64,000 nucleotides of DNA from Palsa-504 sp963790065 (GCA_963790065.1 CAWBNK010000034.1:707119-771118); one strand, 5' to 3'; positions 38,661 through 47,812 are shown, counted from the first letter of the stretch. Numbers and translations are program-made. Notes: generated by a model from the letters alone, not told the origin.

Positions 38661-39578
38661 CTAGCGGAAGTGACGGGTCAGCTCGTTGGCGTAGGTCCGG
38701 CCCAGGGTGCCTTTGTGCTCGGTGATCCACTGCAGCAGCGAGGTCTCACCGGTCGCCGGGCCTTCGGTGTCGGCCAGGCCGTCCGCCATGGCCTGATACT
38801 CCTCGGCGGTCAGCAGGGTGTCGCGCAGGGCCAGGCCGAGCAGCCTGGCCGCGGGCGGGATGGCTGATCCGGGCACCCGGATCACTGGGCTGTGGCTGCC
38901 CACTGCGTCGTTGATGAAGCGCACGAGTTCGATGAAGGCCGGCCGATCGGGTCCGACGGCGTCGATGACCTCCGTCTGGCCGGAGTCCGCGGCCTGCACC
39001 GCCAGCCGGGCCAGGTCATCGACGTGGATGGGGCGGATGCGGTACTTGCCGGTTCCGCCCACGGCGAAGACCGGCAGGTGGCGCAGCAACCACGCGATGT
39101 TGTTGATCAGTACGCCGTCGCCGCCGAACAGGATCGAGGGCCTCAGCACGGCGTGGGACAGGCCCAGATCGGCCAGGGCCTGCTCCACTGCCGCCTTACC
39201 GCGGAAATACGGGTATGGCGAGTCGGCATCGGGGTGCGTGATCGAAACGTGAACCACCCGGCGCACGCCGGCCTCGGCCGCGGCTTGGAATAGCACGCGC
39301 GACTGCGCCACCGCCTTCTCGTGGCTGGCCTGCCCGTGCGCGAACCGCACCCAGTAGGTATTGAACAGCGTGCCTGCGCCGCGCAGCGACCCGGCCAGCT
39401 GAGCCTGATTGAACCTCAGCGGCCTGACTTCGATGGCGGTGCCCGCCGGGGCGCGGTCGGGATGGCCGGTCAGCGTCCGTACCCGGCGGCCGGCCGCCTG
39501 CAGCTCGCGGGCGATCGCCGCCCCTGAGTAGCTGAACGCCCCGGTCACGACGTCAAAGTCGTCCCCGGCCGGGGTCAC
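38661..39578 (-). CDS. NAD(P)-binding epimerase-like / NmrA-type protein
   Basis: This 305-residue Rossmann protein starts at a GTG. The nucleotide loop is VVTGAFSYSGAAIARELQAAG, a variant of the atypical short-chain dehydrogenase pattern, followed by VVHVSITHPD and later RPSILFGGDGVLINNIAWLL. It resembles NAD-dependent epimerase/dehydratase or quinone-oxidoreductase-subunit-like (NDUFA9-type) proteins. It overlaps the upstream Sir2 gene by 4 nt, so the two are coupled. The substrate is unknown. Confidence 0.82.
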   Translation of the reverse strand: MTPAGDDFDVVTGAFSYSGAAIARELQAAGRRVRTLTGHPDRAPAGTAIEVRPLRFNQAQLAGSLRGAGTLFNTYWVRFAHGQASHEKAVAQSRVLFQAAAEAGVRRVVHVSITHPDADSPYPYFRGKAAVEQALADLGLSHAVLRPSILFGGDGVLINNIAWLLRHLPVFAVGGTGKYRIRPIHVDDLARLAVQAADSGQTEVIDAVGPDRPAFIELVRFINDAVGSHSPVIRVPGSAIPPAARLLGLALRDTLLTAEEYQAMADGLADTEGPATGETSLLQWITEHKGTLGRTYANELTRHFR

Positions 39579-40447
39579 CGCTGCGCCCCGATCCGGGCCA
39601 CCAGCGCGGTCAGCACCTGGCCGAGCGGAGCATCGAGGGTCGCGGTGGCGTGCGCGTCACCGCGGGTGGATCCCTGGTTGACGATCACCACTGGCAAGTC
39701 CAGCTTGGCCGCGTGCCGGACGTAACGCAGGCCAGACATCACGGTCAGCGAGGAACCCAGGACGACCAGCGAACTGGCCCGCTCGACCATGGCGTAGCAG
39801 GCCCTGGCCCGTTCCGGCGGCACGTTCTCGCCGAAGAACACCACGTCCGGCTTCAGCACGCCCCGGCACGCGCGGCAGTCGACCACCCGGAACGTCTCGG
39901 TCGCCGCGTCCTCCAGGACGGCATCGCCATCGGGGTTGATCAGCGCCGCTGCCTCGTCCCAGCCAGCGTTGGCCTCGGCCAGCCGCCGGTCCAGGTCCGT
40001 GCGGGGCGTCCGCTGCCCGCACGACAGGCAGGTGACCCGGTGCAGGCTGCCGTGCAGCTCGGTGACCCCGGACGCTCCGGCGGCCTGGTGCAGGCCGTCG
40101 ACGTTCTGGGTGATGATCCCGGCCAGCAGCCCGAGCCGGCCGAGCTCCGCGACCGCGCGGTGGCCCTGGTTGGGCGCGGCCCGGGCGATGTGCCGCCAGC
40201 CGATATAGCTGCGGGCCCAGTACCTGCGCCTGGCCCCGGCACTGCCGGTAAACGTCTGGTAGGTCATCGGCGCAGCCCGCCGGGCCAGGCCGGTCGGCCC
40301 GCGGTAGTCCGGGATGCCGGACTCGGTCGACAGCCCGGCCCCGCTGAGGATCAGCACGCCGCCCGCCGCCACGACGTCGGCGAGCGTGCCGAACGATCCG
40401 GCCGTCCTCGCCTCCGCCACCTGGGTCACGGTTCCATGGTGCCTCAT
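39575..40447 (-). CDS. Sir2-family NAD-dependent protein deacylase
   Basis: This 290-residue protein has the sirtuin signatures: ILSGAGLSTESGIPDYRGP, ITQNVDGLHQAAGA with the catalytic His following in LHGSLHRVTCLSCG, and a zinc site of CLSC paired with CRAC. GSSLTVMSG and IVNQGSTRGD complete the NAD pocket. It removes acyl groups from lysines using NAD. Translation coupling with the downstream epimerase-like gene is evident. Confidence 0.92.
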   Translation of the reverse strand: MRHHGTVTQVAEARTAGSFGTLADVVAAGGVLILSGAGLSTESGIPDYRGPTGLARRAAPMTYQTFTGSAGARRRYWARSYIGWRHIARAAPNQGHRAVAELGRLGLLAGIITQNVDGLHQAAGASGVTELHGSLHRVTCLSCGQRTPRTDLDRRLAEANAGWDEAAALINPDGDAVLEDAATETFRVVDCRACRGVLKPDVVFFGENVPPERARACYAMVERASSLVVLGSSLTVMSGLRYVRHAAKLDLPVVIVNQGSTRGDAHATATLDAPLGQVLTALVARIGAQR

Positions 40448-40488
40448 GACGCGAACCGGTCGGTCCGCGTCCCCCCATCCGGGCCCGG

Positions 40489-41358
40489 CTAGGCCACGGC
40501 CGTCGTGATCACCTGGGCGACGGTCGTGGCCGCCTGCCGGTCGAACAAGATCGTGTAGTGGTTCACGTCGGGTATCAGCCGCGTGCGCAACTGCGGGACG
40601 CGCTCGTGCCAGTCCGCGACCACGCCGGCCGGCAGCAGCCCTGGCGGCGCGCCGAACATCCCCATCGGAGCAGTCAGCAGCGGAGTCGGCTCTTTCAGCC
40701 GGGACAGGGCATCCTCGAACGGCTGGCCGACCAGCACATCGCCCGCGTCGGCCCGGACGGCCTCCTCGACGGCACGTGACCGCAGGCTGCCCTCCTCGCC
40801 GGTCAGGTCGTACCGGCAGTACGCCTCGACATCGGCTGTCCAGTGCTCAGCCAGCGCCGGGTGCGCCCGCCAGAAGTCCAGGTAGGCCTCGGTGTCCGGG
40901 TAGGTCTCCCGCAGCCGGGCCACGGCCGGGCCCAGGGTGGCGTTGAGCACGGCATCCAGGTCGAGGCCGTCCGGCACCGGCAGCGGCAGGCCGCCGTCGA
41001 TCAGGATCAGGCGCCGGCTCAGGTTCGGATGCGCGTCGTGCGCGAGCAGCGCGACATACGCCCCCATCGAATGCCCGGCCAGCACCGGGCGCCCGCCGAA
41101 ATGCCGCAGTACGGCGGTCACGTCGGCCGCATGCCGTTCCAGGCCATACGGGCCGGGCAGATGACCGCTATGGCCGCGCCCGCGCAGGTCAGGAGCGGCC
41201 AGTGTCCAACCGGGGGGCATCTGGCGGGCTACCGCCTGCCACGACATGGCCGACGCCGTGATTCCGTGCACGGCAACCGCCACACGCCTTCCGCTGCCCC
41301 ATAGGAGCACGCGGAGATCCCCACCGTCTACCGGGATGTCAAGCAGCCGGAGTTGCAT
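40489..41358 (-). CDS. Alpha/beta-fold hydrolase
   Basis: This 289-residue protein shows the oxyanion region VAVHGITASAMSW, LRGRGHSGHL, the nucleophile elbow GHSMGAYV (about 95), and a late His in DVNHYTILF. It contains no signal peptide. The family includes esterases, lipases and peptidases, and the substrate cannot be told. It is divergent from the acyl-CoA synthetase gene across 178 bp of lower-GC sequence that probably contains both promoters. Confidence 0.88.
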   Translation of the reverse strand: MQLRLLDIPVDGGDLRVLLWGSGRRVAVAVHGITASAMSWQAVARQMPPGWTLAAPDLRGRGHSGHLPGPYGLERHAADVTAVLRHFGGRPVLAGHSMGAYVALLAHDAHPNLSRRLILIDGGLPLPVPDGLDLDAVLNATLGPAVARLRETYPDTEAYLDFWRAHPALAEHWTADVEAYCRYDLTGEEGSLRSRAVEEAVRADAGDVLVGQPFEDALSRLKEPTPLLTAPMGMFGAPPGLLPAGVVADWHERVPQLRTRLIPDVNHYTILFDRQAATTVAQVITTAVA

Positions 41359-41536
41359 AATTCTTATCCTCCCCAGTCACGGCGATTTCGGCCGTGCCCG
41401 CCCATATCTACACCCATTATCCGCCGTCCGGATGCGTGCAGTATGTCAACTCGGCTAGAAAATTTGCCCGTAATCCATGCCATGCTGGACTGCGGTTAAA
41501 ATGCCAGGTAAAACCAGGCTTGGAGGTAAGCGGGCC

Positions 41537-43159
41537 GTGTCTGCAGCACTGAGTTACTCGTCGGCAGAATCCGCGACGCCCCTGCTGGGCGATACGATCG
41601 GCGACAACTTCGACGCGACCGTCCGGCGCTTCGGGGACCGGGAGGCGCTAGTCGACCGGCCCGCGTCCAGACGGTGGACCTATACGGAACTCGCGGCCGA
41701 CGTTGATGCGCTGGCGCTCGGCTTGCTGGAAATGGGCATCGAGAAGGGCGACCGGGTCGGTATCTGGGCACCGAACTGCGCGGAATGGACTCTCACCCAG
41801 TACGCGACGGCCAAGATCGGCGCGATCCTGGTCAACATCAACCCCGCTTACCGCACCCGCGAGCTCGAGTTCGTGCTCAATCAGTCAGGGACCAAGCTGC
41901 TGATAGCGGCCCAGCGGCTGAAGACCTCCGATTACGCGGCGATGATCACCGAGGTACGGCCAGGTTGCCACGCCCTGGCCCAGGTCGTGCTGATCGGCAC
42001 GCCGGAGTGGCACGCCCTGATCGAAACCGGTCGCGGGCTGGACCGTTCCGCGCTGCAACACATTCAACTGGACACCGATGACCCCATCAACATCCAGTAC
42101 ACCTCGGGCACCACTGGTTTCCCGAAGGGCGCGACTCTTTCGCACCACAACATCCTCAACAACGCGTTCTTCGTCGGCGAGCTGTGCCACTACACCGCAG
42201 CGGACCGGATCTGCATTCCGGTGCCGTTCTACCATTGCTTCGGCATGGTCATGGGTAATCTCTCGGCCACCAGCCACGGTGCCTGCATGATCATTCCCGC
42301 GCCCAGCTTTGATCCGGTGGCGACCCTGGCGGCCGTGCAGGCCGAGCGCTGCACGTCGCTGTACGGGGTGCCGACGATGTTCATCGCCGAGCTGTCCGCT
42401 GACGGGTTCGCCGATTACGACCTGTCTAGCCTGCGCACTGGCATCATGGCCGGCTCGCCGTGCCCGGTCGAGGTGATGAAGCAGGTCATGTGGCGGATGT
42501 CCATGCGCGAGGTGGCGATCGCCTACGGCATGACGGAAACCTCGCCGGTGTCCACGCAGACCCGTGCCGACGACTCGCTGGACCGGCGCGTCTCGACCGT
42601 GGGCCGGGTGATGCCGCACCTGGAGGTGAAGGTCATCGACCCGGCGACCGGGGTGACGGTGCCGCGCGGCACGCCGGGGGAGCTGTGCACCCGGGGTTAC
42701 TCGGTGATGCTCGGCTACTGGGAGCAGCCGGATAAGACCGCCGAGGCCGTCGATGCCGCGCACTGGATGCACACCGGCGACCTGGCCGTCATGGATGAAG
42801 ACGGGTACCTGGCCATCACCGGGCGGATCAAGGACATGGTGATCCGCGGCGGCGAGAACGTCTACCCGCGGGAGATCGAGGAGTTCCTCTACACCCACCC
42901 GGACATCCTGGACGCCCAGGTCATCGGCGTCCCTGACGCCAAGTACGGCGAGGAGCTCATGGCCTGGGTGCGCCTGCGGCCCGGTGCGTCCCCGCTGACC
43001 GCCGATGACCTGCGGGCGTTCTGCTCCGGACAGCTGGCGCACTACAAGATCCCCAGGTACGTGCACATCGTGGACGAGTTCCCGATGACCGTGACCGGGA
43101 AGGTGCGCAAGGTCGAGATGCGCGAGCGGTCGGTGGAGATCCTCGGCCTCGGCGATTAA
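41537..43159 (+). CDS. AMP-binding acyl-CoA synthetase (fatty-acid CoA ligase)
   Basis: The GTG at 41537 is preceded by GGAGG, so I prefer it to the longer frame at 41477; it gives 540 residues. Adenylate-forming motifs are present: YTSGTTGFPKGATLSH (P-loop), YGMTETSPVSTQ, YWEQPDKTAEA, the hinge HTGDLAVMDEDGYL and GRIKDMVIRGGENVYPREIE, and the catalytic Lys in VTGKVRK. It activates a carboxylic acid, probably a fatty acid, to its CoA ester. Confidence 0.93.
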   Translation: MSAALSYSSAESATPLLGDTIGDNFDATVRRFGDREALVDRPASRRWTYTELAADVDALALGLLEMGIEKGDRVGIWAPNCAEWTLTQYATAKIGAILVNINPAYRTRELEFVLNQSGTKLLIAAQRLKTSDYAAMITEVRPGCHALAQVVLIGTPEWHALIETGRGLDRSALQHIQLDTDDPINIQYTSGTTGFPKGATLSHHNILNNAFFVGELCHYTAADRICIPVPFYHCFGMVMGNLSATSHGACMIIPAPSFDPVATLAAVQAERCTSLYGVPTMFIAELSADGFADYDLSSLRTGIMAGSPCPVEVMKQVMWRMSMREVAIAYGMTETSPVSTQTRADDSLDRRVSTVGRVMPHLEVKVIDPATGVTVPRGTPGELCTRGYSVMLGYWEQPDKTAEAVDAAHWMHTGDLAVMDEDGYLAITGRIKDMVIRGGENVYPREIEEFLYTHPDILDAQVIGVPDAKYGEELMAWVRLRPGASPLTADDLRAFCSGQLAHYKIPRYVHIVDEFPMTVTGKVRKVEMRERSVEILGLGD

Positions 43160-43185
43160 CCGCGTCCCCTGGACAGAGGAGCGAC

Positions 43186-43441
43186 ATGCAAGAACGGGGT
43201 CTACTATTTCGCCGTTTTCGACTCCCGCGGCAGCCGCGAACGGCCGACCACGGTAGTCAGGCGGACCTGTTCTAGCTCCGGCCTCATGAGCGATGACGCC
43301 TTGACCTCCGACCTGGCCTGGGTGGGCAGCACGATCCTGATCGACGCCGAGCACGGCGAGTCGGCCGACAAGTTCGCCCTGATCAGCGACCACGAGGCGA
43401 ATCAGATCATCGAGCGGATCCGCACCACGCCGACCGATTAG
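43186..43441 (+). pseudogene. Small conserved protein, frame-damaged homologue of the 59041-59316 protein
   Basis: From about 43190 one frame reads KNGVYYFAVFDSRGSRERP, then RRT, then DDALTSDLAWVGSTILIDAE, then ALISDHEANQIIERIR, ending at 43441. This aligns without gaps over about 73 residues with the intact 91-residue protein at 59041-59316 (shared YAV/FAV, RR, D..L..DL.W, E.G, S...A..II...R). The only ATG with a ribosome-binding site (GAGGAGCGAC, ATG at 43186) is out of frame by one base. The shortest intact frame would start at 43286 (51 residues). Confidence 0.5.
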
Positions 43442-43522
43442 CCGCGTCTCGTCATCGTGGCCTTGCGCCGGCTGGCCCAGGAGGACGCCTCGGCCCGCTA
43501 TTTCGGCTGACCGGCACGCGCC

Positions 43523-44284
43523 TCAGCGGCCGCCCTTGCTCAGCGCCACCAGCTGGTAGACCGGATCGGGCCGGACGCGGTCCTGATCGGGCAGCGTCTC
43601 GAGCGCCTCGCACAGCGCCTCGACGCGTTTCCGCCCGGCGGCTGTCGTCCAGCCGTACCCGTCGCCCCGCAACTGCCTGCGCCAGCGGCGGGGGCTCAGG
43701 CCCTGGCCGAGGCCCGTGAACGTGGTCTGCGCGGCCAGCGCCAGGCCGAGCCGCTCGCCGAGGTCCAGGACACGCTCCAGCCGGTCGGTCGGGTCGTGGT
43801 CGAACCTGGCCCGTACCGGCGCGATGATCGCGGCCGCGTCGTCGGCTTCGCCGTGCGCGGCATCGTCCTTGCCGACCGTGGTGATGAGCAGGCCGCCGGG
43901 ACGCAGCACCCGCTCCGCCTCGCCCAGCGCCGAGGCAGAATCCGCCGGGTTCAGCAGATGCAGCAGCCACACCATCGCGACGGCGTCGACCGACTCGCGG
44001 CCGAGCGGGAGGCGGTTGCCGTCGCCGAGGGTGATCTGCCCCGGCAGGCGCGTCGCCGCTACGGCCGCCATTCCGCCGGACCGCTCCACGCCGGCCACCG
44101 AACGGCCCGGCCGCGCCAGCCGCACGGTCACGATCCCCGTCCCGCAGCCGACGTCGACGATCCTGGCCGGGGCTGCCCCCAGCCCGGTCAGCAGCGTCTC
44201 GATCGCGTCGGCGGCCGCCTGCGCCCGCGCGTCGCCTCCCCTGGTGGCGTCATAACGCGCGGCCTCGCGGTCGTAATCGAGCAC
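43523..44284 (-). CDS. Class I SAM-dependent methyltransferase
   Basis: This 253-residue protein begins MLDYDREAARYDATRGG and has motif I IVDVGCGTGIVTVRLA, GVERSGGM for the ribose contact, and VAMVWLLHLLN with VLRPGGLLITTVGKDD. It resembles UbiE/Coq5-like small-molecule methyltransferases. The substrate is unknown. It is followed by low-GC sequence on the 5' side (44285-44521). Confidence 0.9.
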   Translation of the reverse strand: MLDYDREAARYDATRGGDARAQAAADAIETLLTGLGAAPARIVDVGCGTGIVTVRLARPGRSVAGVERSGGMAAVAATRLPGQITLGDGNRLPLGRESVDAVAMVWLLHLLNPADSASALGEAERVLRPGGLLITTVGKDDAAHGEADDAAAIIAPVRARFDHDPTDRLERVLDLGERLGLALAAQTTFTGLGQGLSPRRWRRQLRGDGYGWTTAAGRKRVEALCEALETLPDQDRVRPDPVYQLVALSKGGR

Positions 44285-44462
44285 GACCGCACCCTATGCG
44301 GATCACCCAACCGGCCCGCATGGGCATCACAGCCAAGTCGTAATCTGCCACTCTCCGCTTATAGGAGAAAATGCGCACTGCGGTCGTGCATGTTGATCAT
44401 CGTGAACTTCACGACATACAGAGCAATAAATGATTGTATTGGATGAAATCGGAGGACAGCGT

Positions 44463-44483
44463 ATGATCGAACAGCCTTGGTGA
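44463..44483 (+). other. Possible six-codon leader ORF (MIEQPW)
   Basis: An ATG preceded by GGAGG at good spacing opens a six-codon frame that stops 38 nt before the ATG of the next gene. The surrounding 44285-44521 gap is lower in GC than average and probably carries the promoter. A leader peptide or an alternative start lost by a base error are both possible; neither is shown. Confidence 0.25.
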
Positions 44484-44521
44484 CCAGCCCTGTTGGTGAA
44501 CGGGGTGGTGGGGGTGCGTAG

Positions 44522-45523
44522 ATGGGCGAACAACGGCACAGCCTTACGTCGGGCCCGCCTGGTGAGCGCCGGCTGAACCCATCGTGGGCTGAGGTGACCG
44601 CTAACACGGTTCGCCTGTGGCTGCAAAGGCACAATCACGCCGGCGGCCGTCGGCCCGGCGCCCGGAGGCAGCGCGGCATCCTCGTACTGAGCGCCGTGGC
44701 CGCCATGGCGCTCGGCGCGCTCGTGACGTTGGCCTTCATCAGCACCGGAGATCAGGCGCCGGCCCCGCGGCCGAGCAACGCGGCCCAGAGCACTCCGAGC
44801 GCCCTGCAGCTGGCGGCCGCCAACCGCGCGCAGGCCGCGAACTGGATCGCCAGCCAGGTGCTCCCGAGCGCGGTAATCGCCTGTGACCCGCAAATGTGCG
44901 GCGCGCTCGAGACCGCCAAGGTGTCCGCGGCCCGGCTGGCGCAACTGCAGCTGACCACCAGCGATCCGCTGGATTCCAACATAATTGTCGCGACGCCGGC
45001 GGTGCGGAACCAGTTCGGTCCCCGGCTGGCCACCGTCTACGCGCCGCTGGTGCTGGCCCGTTTCGGCTCAGGCCCCGAGGAAGTCGACGTCCGCTACGTC
45101 GTGCCCGGCGGCGCCGCCGCCTTCGAGGGCTCGCTGGCCGCGGCCCGCAGTGCCCGCGTCGCCGCCGGCGAGCAACTCCTGACGAACACGAACGTCCAGG
45201 TCGCGGCGCCTGCTCGGCAGGCCCTTTTGGCCGGTAACGTCGACCCGCGGCTGCTTGTAACGCTTTCGCTACTTGCGCACGAAATGACAATCAGGCTGGT
45301 AGCCTTCGGTGACGCGTCGCCAGGAGCAAGTTCGGCGGTCCCGCTGCGTGGTGCCGAGATCGGCGCTTCTGCATCCGCTGGCCTGCCGGCGATGCTTGCG
45401 TTCCTGGCCGCCCAGCAAGCTCAATATCAACCCTCTTACTTCCACCAGACCACGCTCGATGGGCAGCCTGTCGTGACTGTACAGTTCGACGCCCCAGGCC
45501 CACTGGGACTGGGCAGCTCCTAG
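44522..45523 (+). CDS. Membrane-anchored extracytoplasmic protein of unknown function
   Basis: This 333-residue protein has a cytoplasmic N-terminus of about 55 residues with a basic stretch, one membrane helix (ILVLSAVAAMALGALVTLAFI), and an external domain of 250 residues. The external part has paired cysteines in ACDPQMCG and a repeating LLTNTNVQVA/LLAGNVDPRLL theme. I do not recognise a family. It leads into the DUF4397 and sortase genes after 29 nt, suggesting a common cell-surface unit. Confidence 0.65.
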   Translation: MGEQRHSLTSGPPGERRLNPSWAEVTANTVRLWLQRHNHAGGRRPGARRQRGILVLSAVAAMALGALVTLAFISTGDQAPAPRPSNAAQSTPSALQLAAANRAQAANWIASQVLPSAVIACDPQMCGALETAKVSAARLAQLQLTTSDPLDSNIIVATPAVRNQFGPRLATVYAPLVLARFGSGPEEVDVRYVVPGGAAAFEGSLAAARSARVAAGEQLLTNTNVQVAAPARQALLAGNVDPRLLVTLSLLAHEMTIRLVAFGDASPGASSAVPLRGAEIGASASAGLPAMLAFLAAQQAQYQPSYFHQTTLDGQPVVTVQFDAPGPLGLGSS

Positions 45524-45552
45524 CGATCGCTGGGGGCATAGGGAGGGGTCAT

Positions 45553-46416
45553 ATGTTCCCGAGACTAACCAGGCGATTGCTCATGCTGCTGGCCGCTTCG
45601 GCCCTGCTGCTGGGCATCCCCGCCGCCGCCACGGCATTCGCGTCTTCGGCTACTTCTGGGGTTGGCTGGATCAGGCTGGCCCACCTGTCGCCGAACACTC
45701 CTGCCGTCGACGTATACCTTTATTCGTTCGGCAATTCCAACGCGGAAATCGTCCTCCACCACGTGGCGTACGGGACGGTCTCGCCGTACGAGACGGTCCA
45801 GGCGGGCGATTACAGCGTGGCCATGCGCGCGGCGGGTGCGTCCGCGTCGAGCCAGCCTGTCCTGTCCACTAGCGTCACGATCCAGGCCGGTCAGGCCTAC
45901 ACGGTGGCCGGCATGGGGCCCGAATCGGGCCTGCGGCTCCAGGTCATGGACGACGACCTGACCACGCAGACCGGCAAGGCGGCGGTGCGGATCATCCAGG
46001 CCTCCCTGCGGAACCAGGTCGTCACCAAGGTGACCTGCGGCGGTAAGACGATCGCGAGCAATGTGAAGTTCGCCTCCGTCGTGGACTACCAGCCCATTCC
46101 GCCGGGCACCTGGACCATGGCCGCGGTAACGTCCAACGGGAGCGCGCAGAAGAGCGTCCACCTGTCCGCCGGTACGGTCGACACGCTCGTCGTCCTCGAC
46201 GGCCCGAACGGCCTGGAGATCGACGTCCTGCAGGACGCGGCCGGGGCCGGAAACATACCGGTGGGTGCGGTCTCGACCGGATTCGGCGGTACCGCCGGGC
46301 ACGGTCCAGGCTCGCCGGTGCCGTGGCTCGCGGTCATCGCAGCCGGAGCCCTGCTCGCCCTGGCGGGAGGGCTGGGCGTGCGCCGCAGCAGGCTCCGCCT
46401 GCACACCGGGATCTAA
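45553..46416 (+). CDS. Secreted DUF4397-domain protein with C-terminal anchor
   Basis: This 287-residue protein has a signal peptide (LTRRLLMLLAASALLLGIPA then ATAFA), followed by VGWIRLAHLSPNTPAVDVYLY, the hallmark of DUF4397. The second half repeats the fold (KAAVRIIQASLRNQVV). The C-terminus has a membrane helix and RRSRLRL, like a sortase substrate, but the preceding sequence is GPGSPVPW with no LPXTG. The sortase gene follows after 3 nt, so the pair is probably functional together. Confidence 0.85.
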   Translation: MFPRLTRRLLMLLAASALLLGIPAAATAFASSATSGVGWIRLAHLSPNTPAVDVYLYSFGNSNAEIVLHHVAYGTVSPYETVQAGDYSVAMRAAGASASSQPVLSTSVTIQAGQAYTVAGMGPESGLRLQVMDDDLTTQTGKAAVRIIQASLRNQVVTKVTCGGKTIASNVKFASVVDYQPIPPGTWTMAAVTSNGSAQKSVHLSAGTVDTLVVLDGPNGLEIDVLQDAAGAGNIPVGAVSTGFGGTAGHGPGSPVPWLAVIAAGALLALAGGLGVRRSRLRLHTGI

Positions 46417-46419
46417 CCG

Positions 46420-47055
46420 ATGCCGACCCGTAGGCCGGCCGCGCTGCTCACGCTCGCGGCCGGCCTCGTCGTGATCCTGGGCGGCACCGTCGGCCTGCTG
46501 CTGACCCGGCATTCGACCCCGCCCATGCGCCCGGTCGCGGCCGGGGTGGGCGCCCTGCCCGCGCCCACCGGCCGGATCGTGGCCGCGCCGCAGTCACCAG
46601 GGCCGCAGCCCGTCGCCGCCCCCGTCTCGCTGACCATCCCGCTGATCGGCGTGCAGACCAACCTGATCACCCTGGGCCTGCTGTCCAACGGCCAGCTCGG
46701 GGTGCCGTCCACGACCTCGGTCGCGGGCTGGTACACCGGCAGCCCCCGGCCGGGCTCCGTCGGCTCGTCCATCATCGTGGGCCACATCGATTCGTATAAG
46801 GGTCGAGGGGTGTTCTACCGGCTGAACACGCTGACCAAGGGGGACAAGATCTACGTCAAGCGCGCGGACGGCACCTTGGCCGAGTTCAGCGTCACCTCGG
46901 TCCAGTCGTACCTGAAGGACCATTTCCCCACCGCGGACGTCTACGGCCCCGTCCCCGACGCCGAGCTGCGCCTGATCACCTGCGGCGGCGCCTTCGACTA
47001 TGGCACCCGCCACTACCTGAGCAACATCGTCGTCTACGCCACGGAGGTGAGCTGA
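46420..47055 (+). CDS. Class F sortase
   Basis: This 211-residue protein has an N-terminal membrane anchor (LLTLAAGLVVILGGTVGLLL), a proline-rich stalk, and the sortase domain with the catalytic His in IIVGHIDS, Cys in LRLITCGG and Arg in YGTRHYLSN. Class F enzymes are typical of actinobacteria and often accompany a DUF4397 protein. It would join a cleaved sorting motif to a cell-wall nucleophile; its target motif is unknown. Confidence 0.9.
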   Translation: MPTRRPAALLTLAAGLVVILGGTVGLLLTRHSTPPMRPVAAGVGALPAPTGRIVAAPQSPGPQPVAAPVSLTIPLIGVQTNLITLGLLSNGQLGVPSTTSVAGWYTGSPRPGSVGSSIIVGHIDSYKGRGVFYRLNTLTKGDKIYVKRADGTLAEFSVTSVQSYLKDHFPTADVYGPVPDAELRLITCGGAFDYGTRHYLSNIVVYATEVS

Positions 47056-47063
47056 GCCAGGTC

Positions 47064-47384
47064 ATGATGCCGGAGCAGCGGTACGAGGACCTGGTCGATG
47101 AGTTCGCCGGCCTGGACGGGGTGCTGCCGCCGCAGGGCGGCAGCGGATTCGGCCGCAGCGCGCTGCGTTACCGCCGCAAGATCTTCGCGATGCTCGTCCG
47201 CGGCCGGCTCGTGCTGAAGCTGCCCGGGCCGAGGGTCGACGAGCTGATCGAGGCCGGTCACGGCGAGCGGTTCGACGCCAACAAGGGCACCCCGATGAAG
47301 GAATGGCTCAGCCTGGACCCGGAGTCCGGGCTGGCCTGGCTGCCGCTGGCGCGGGAGGCCCTGGACTTCGCCCAGCGGCCCTGA
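47064..47384 (+). CDS. TfoX N-terminal/MmcQ-like small protein
   Basis: This 106-residue protein contains FGRSALRYRRKIFAMLVRG, RLVLKLPGPRVDELIEAG and RFDANKGTPMKEWLSL, the core pattern of TfoX N-terminal-like proteins in actinomycetes. It has no catalytic motif and function is unknown in this group. The start is 8 nt after the sortase stop; a second ATG follows immediately. Confidence 0.75.
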   Translation: MMPEQRYEDLVDEFAGLDGVLPPQGGSGFGRSALRYRRKIFAMLVRGRLVLKLPGPRVDELIEAGHGERFDANKGTPMKEWLSLDPESGLAWLPLAREALDFAQRP

Positions 47385-47421
47385 GGCCGCTCAACACTGC
47401 TCAACTGCCGGAGGAAGTGTC

Positions 47422-47727
47422 ATGGAAGTGCAGGTCACCGACAACCCCGATAAGGCCCAGTACGAGATCAGGGTGGACGGCGAACTGGCCGGAGTCGTCA
47501 AGTACCACCTGCGCGGCGACGTCATCTCGCTGATGCATACGGAGACCGACGACCGGTTCCGCGGCCACGGGCTGGCCGGGCGCCTCGTCCAGGCCACCCT
47601 GGACTCCGCCCGGGAACGCCACCTGCAGGTGCTGCCCTACTGCCCGTACGCCCGGCGCTGGATCGCCGAGCATCCCGGCTACACCAACCTGGTCCCCGAA
47701 GGTCGGCGCGCCGAGTTCCGCCTCTGA
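47422..47727 (+). CDS. Small GNAT-type acetyltransferase (YjdJ-like)
   Basis: This 101-residue protein has the minimal GNAT core: TETDDRFRGHGLAGRLVQATLD for acetyl-CoA binding and VLPYCPYARRWIAEHPGYTNLV, the conserved CPY...H end of the YjdJ family. CGGAGGAAGTGTC precedes the ATG. Substrate is unknown. Confidence 0.88.
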   Translation: MEVQVTDNPDKAQYEIRVDGELAGVVKYHLRGDVISLMHTETDDRFRGHGLAGRLVQATLDSARERHLQVLPYCPYARRWIAEHPGYTNLVPEGRRAEFRL

Positions 47728-47812
47728 TTTCCTCCAGTCATCGCCCGACCGATGAGTTCTGCCGCCCGGCGCCGTTTCACGGTTGAGAACGCGGCGAACA
47801 GGAGGCTGACGC

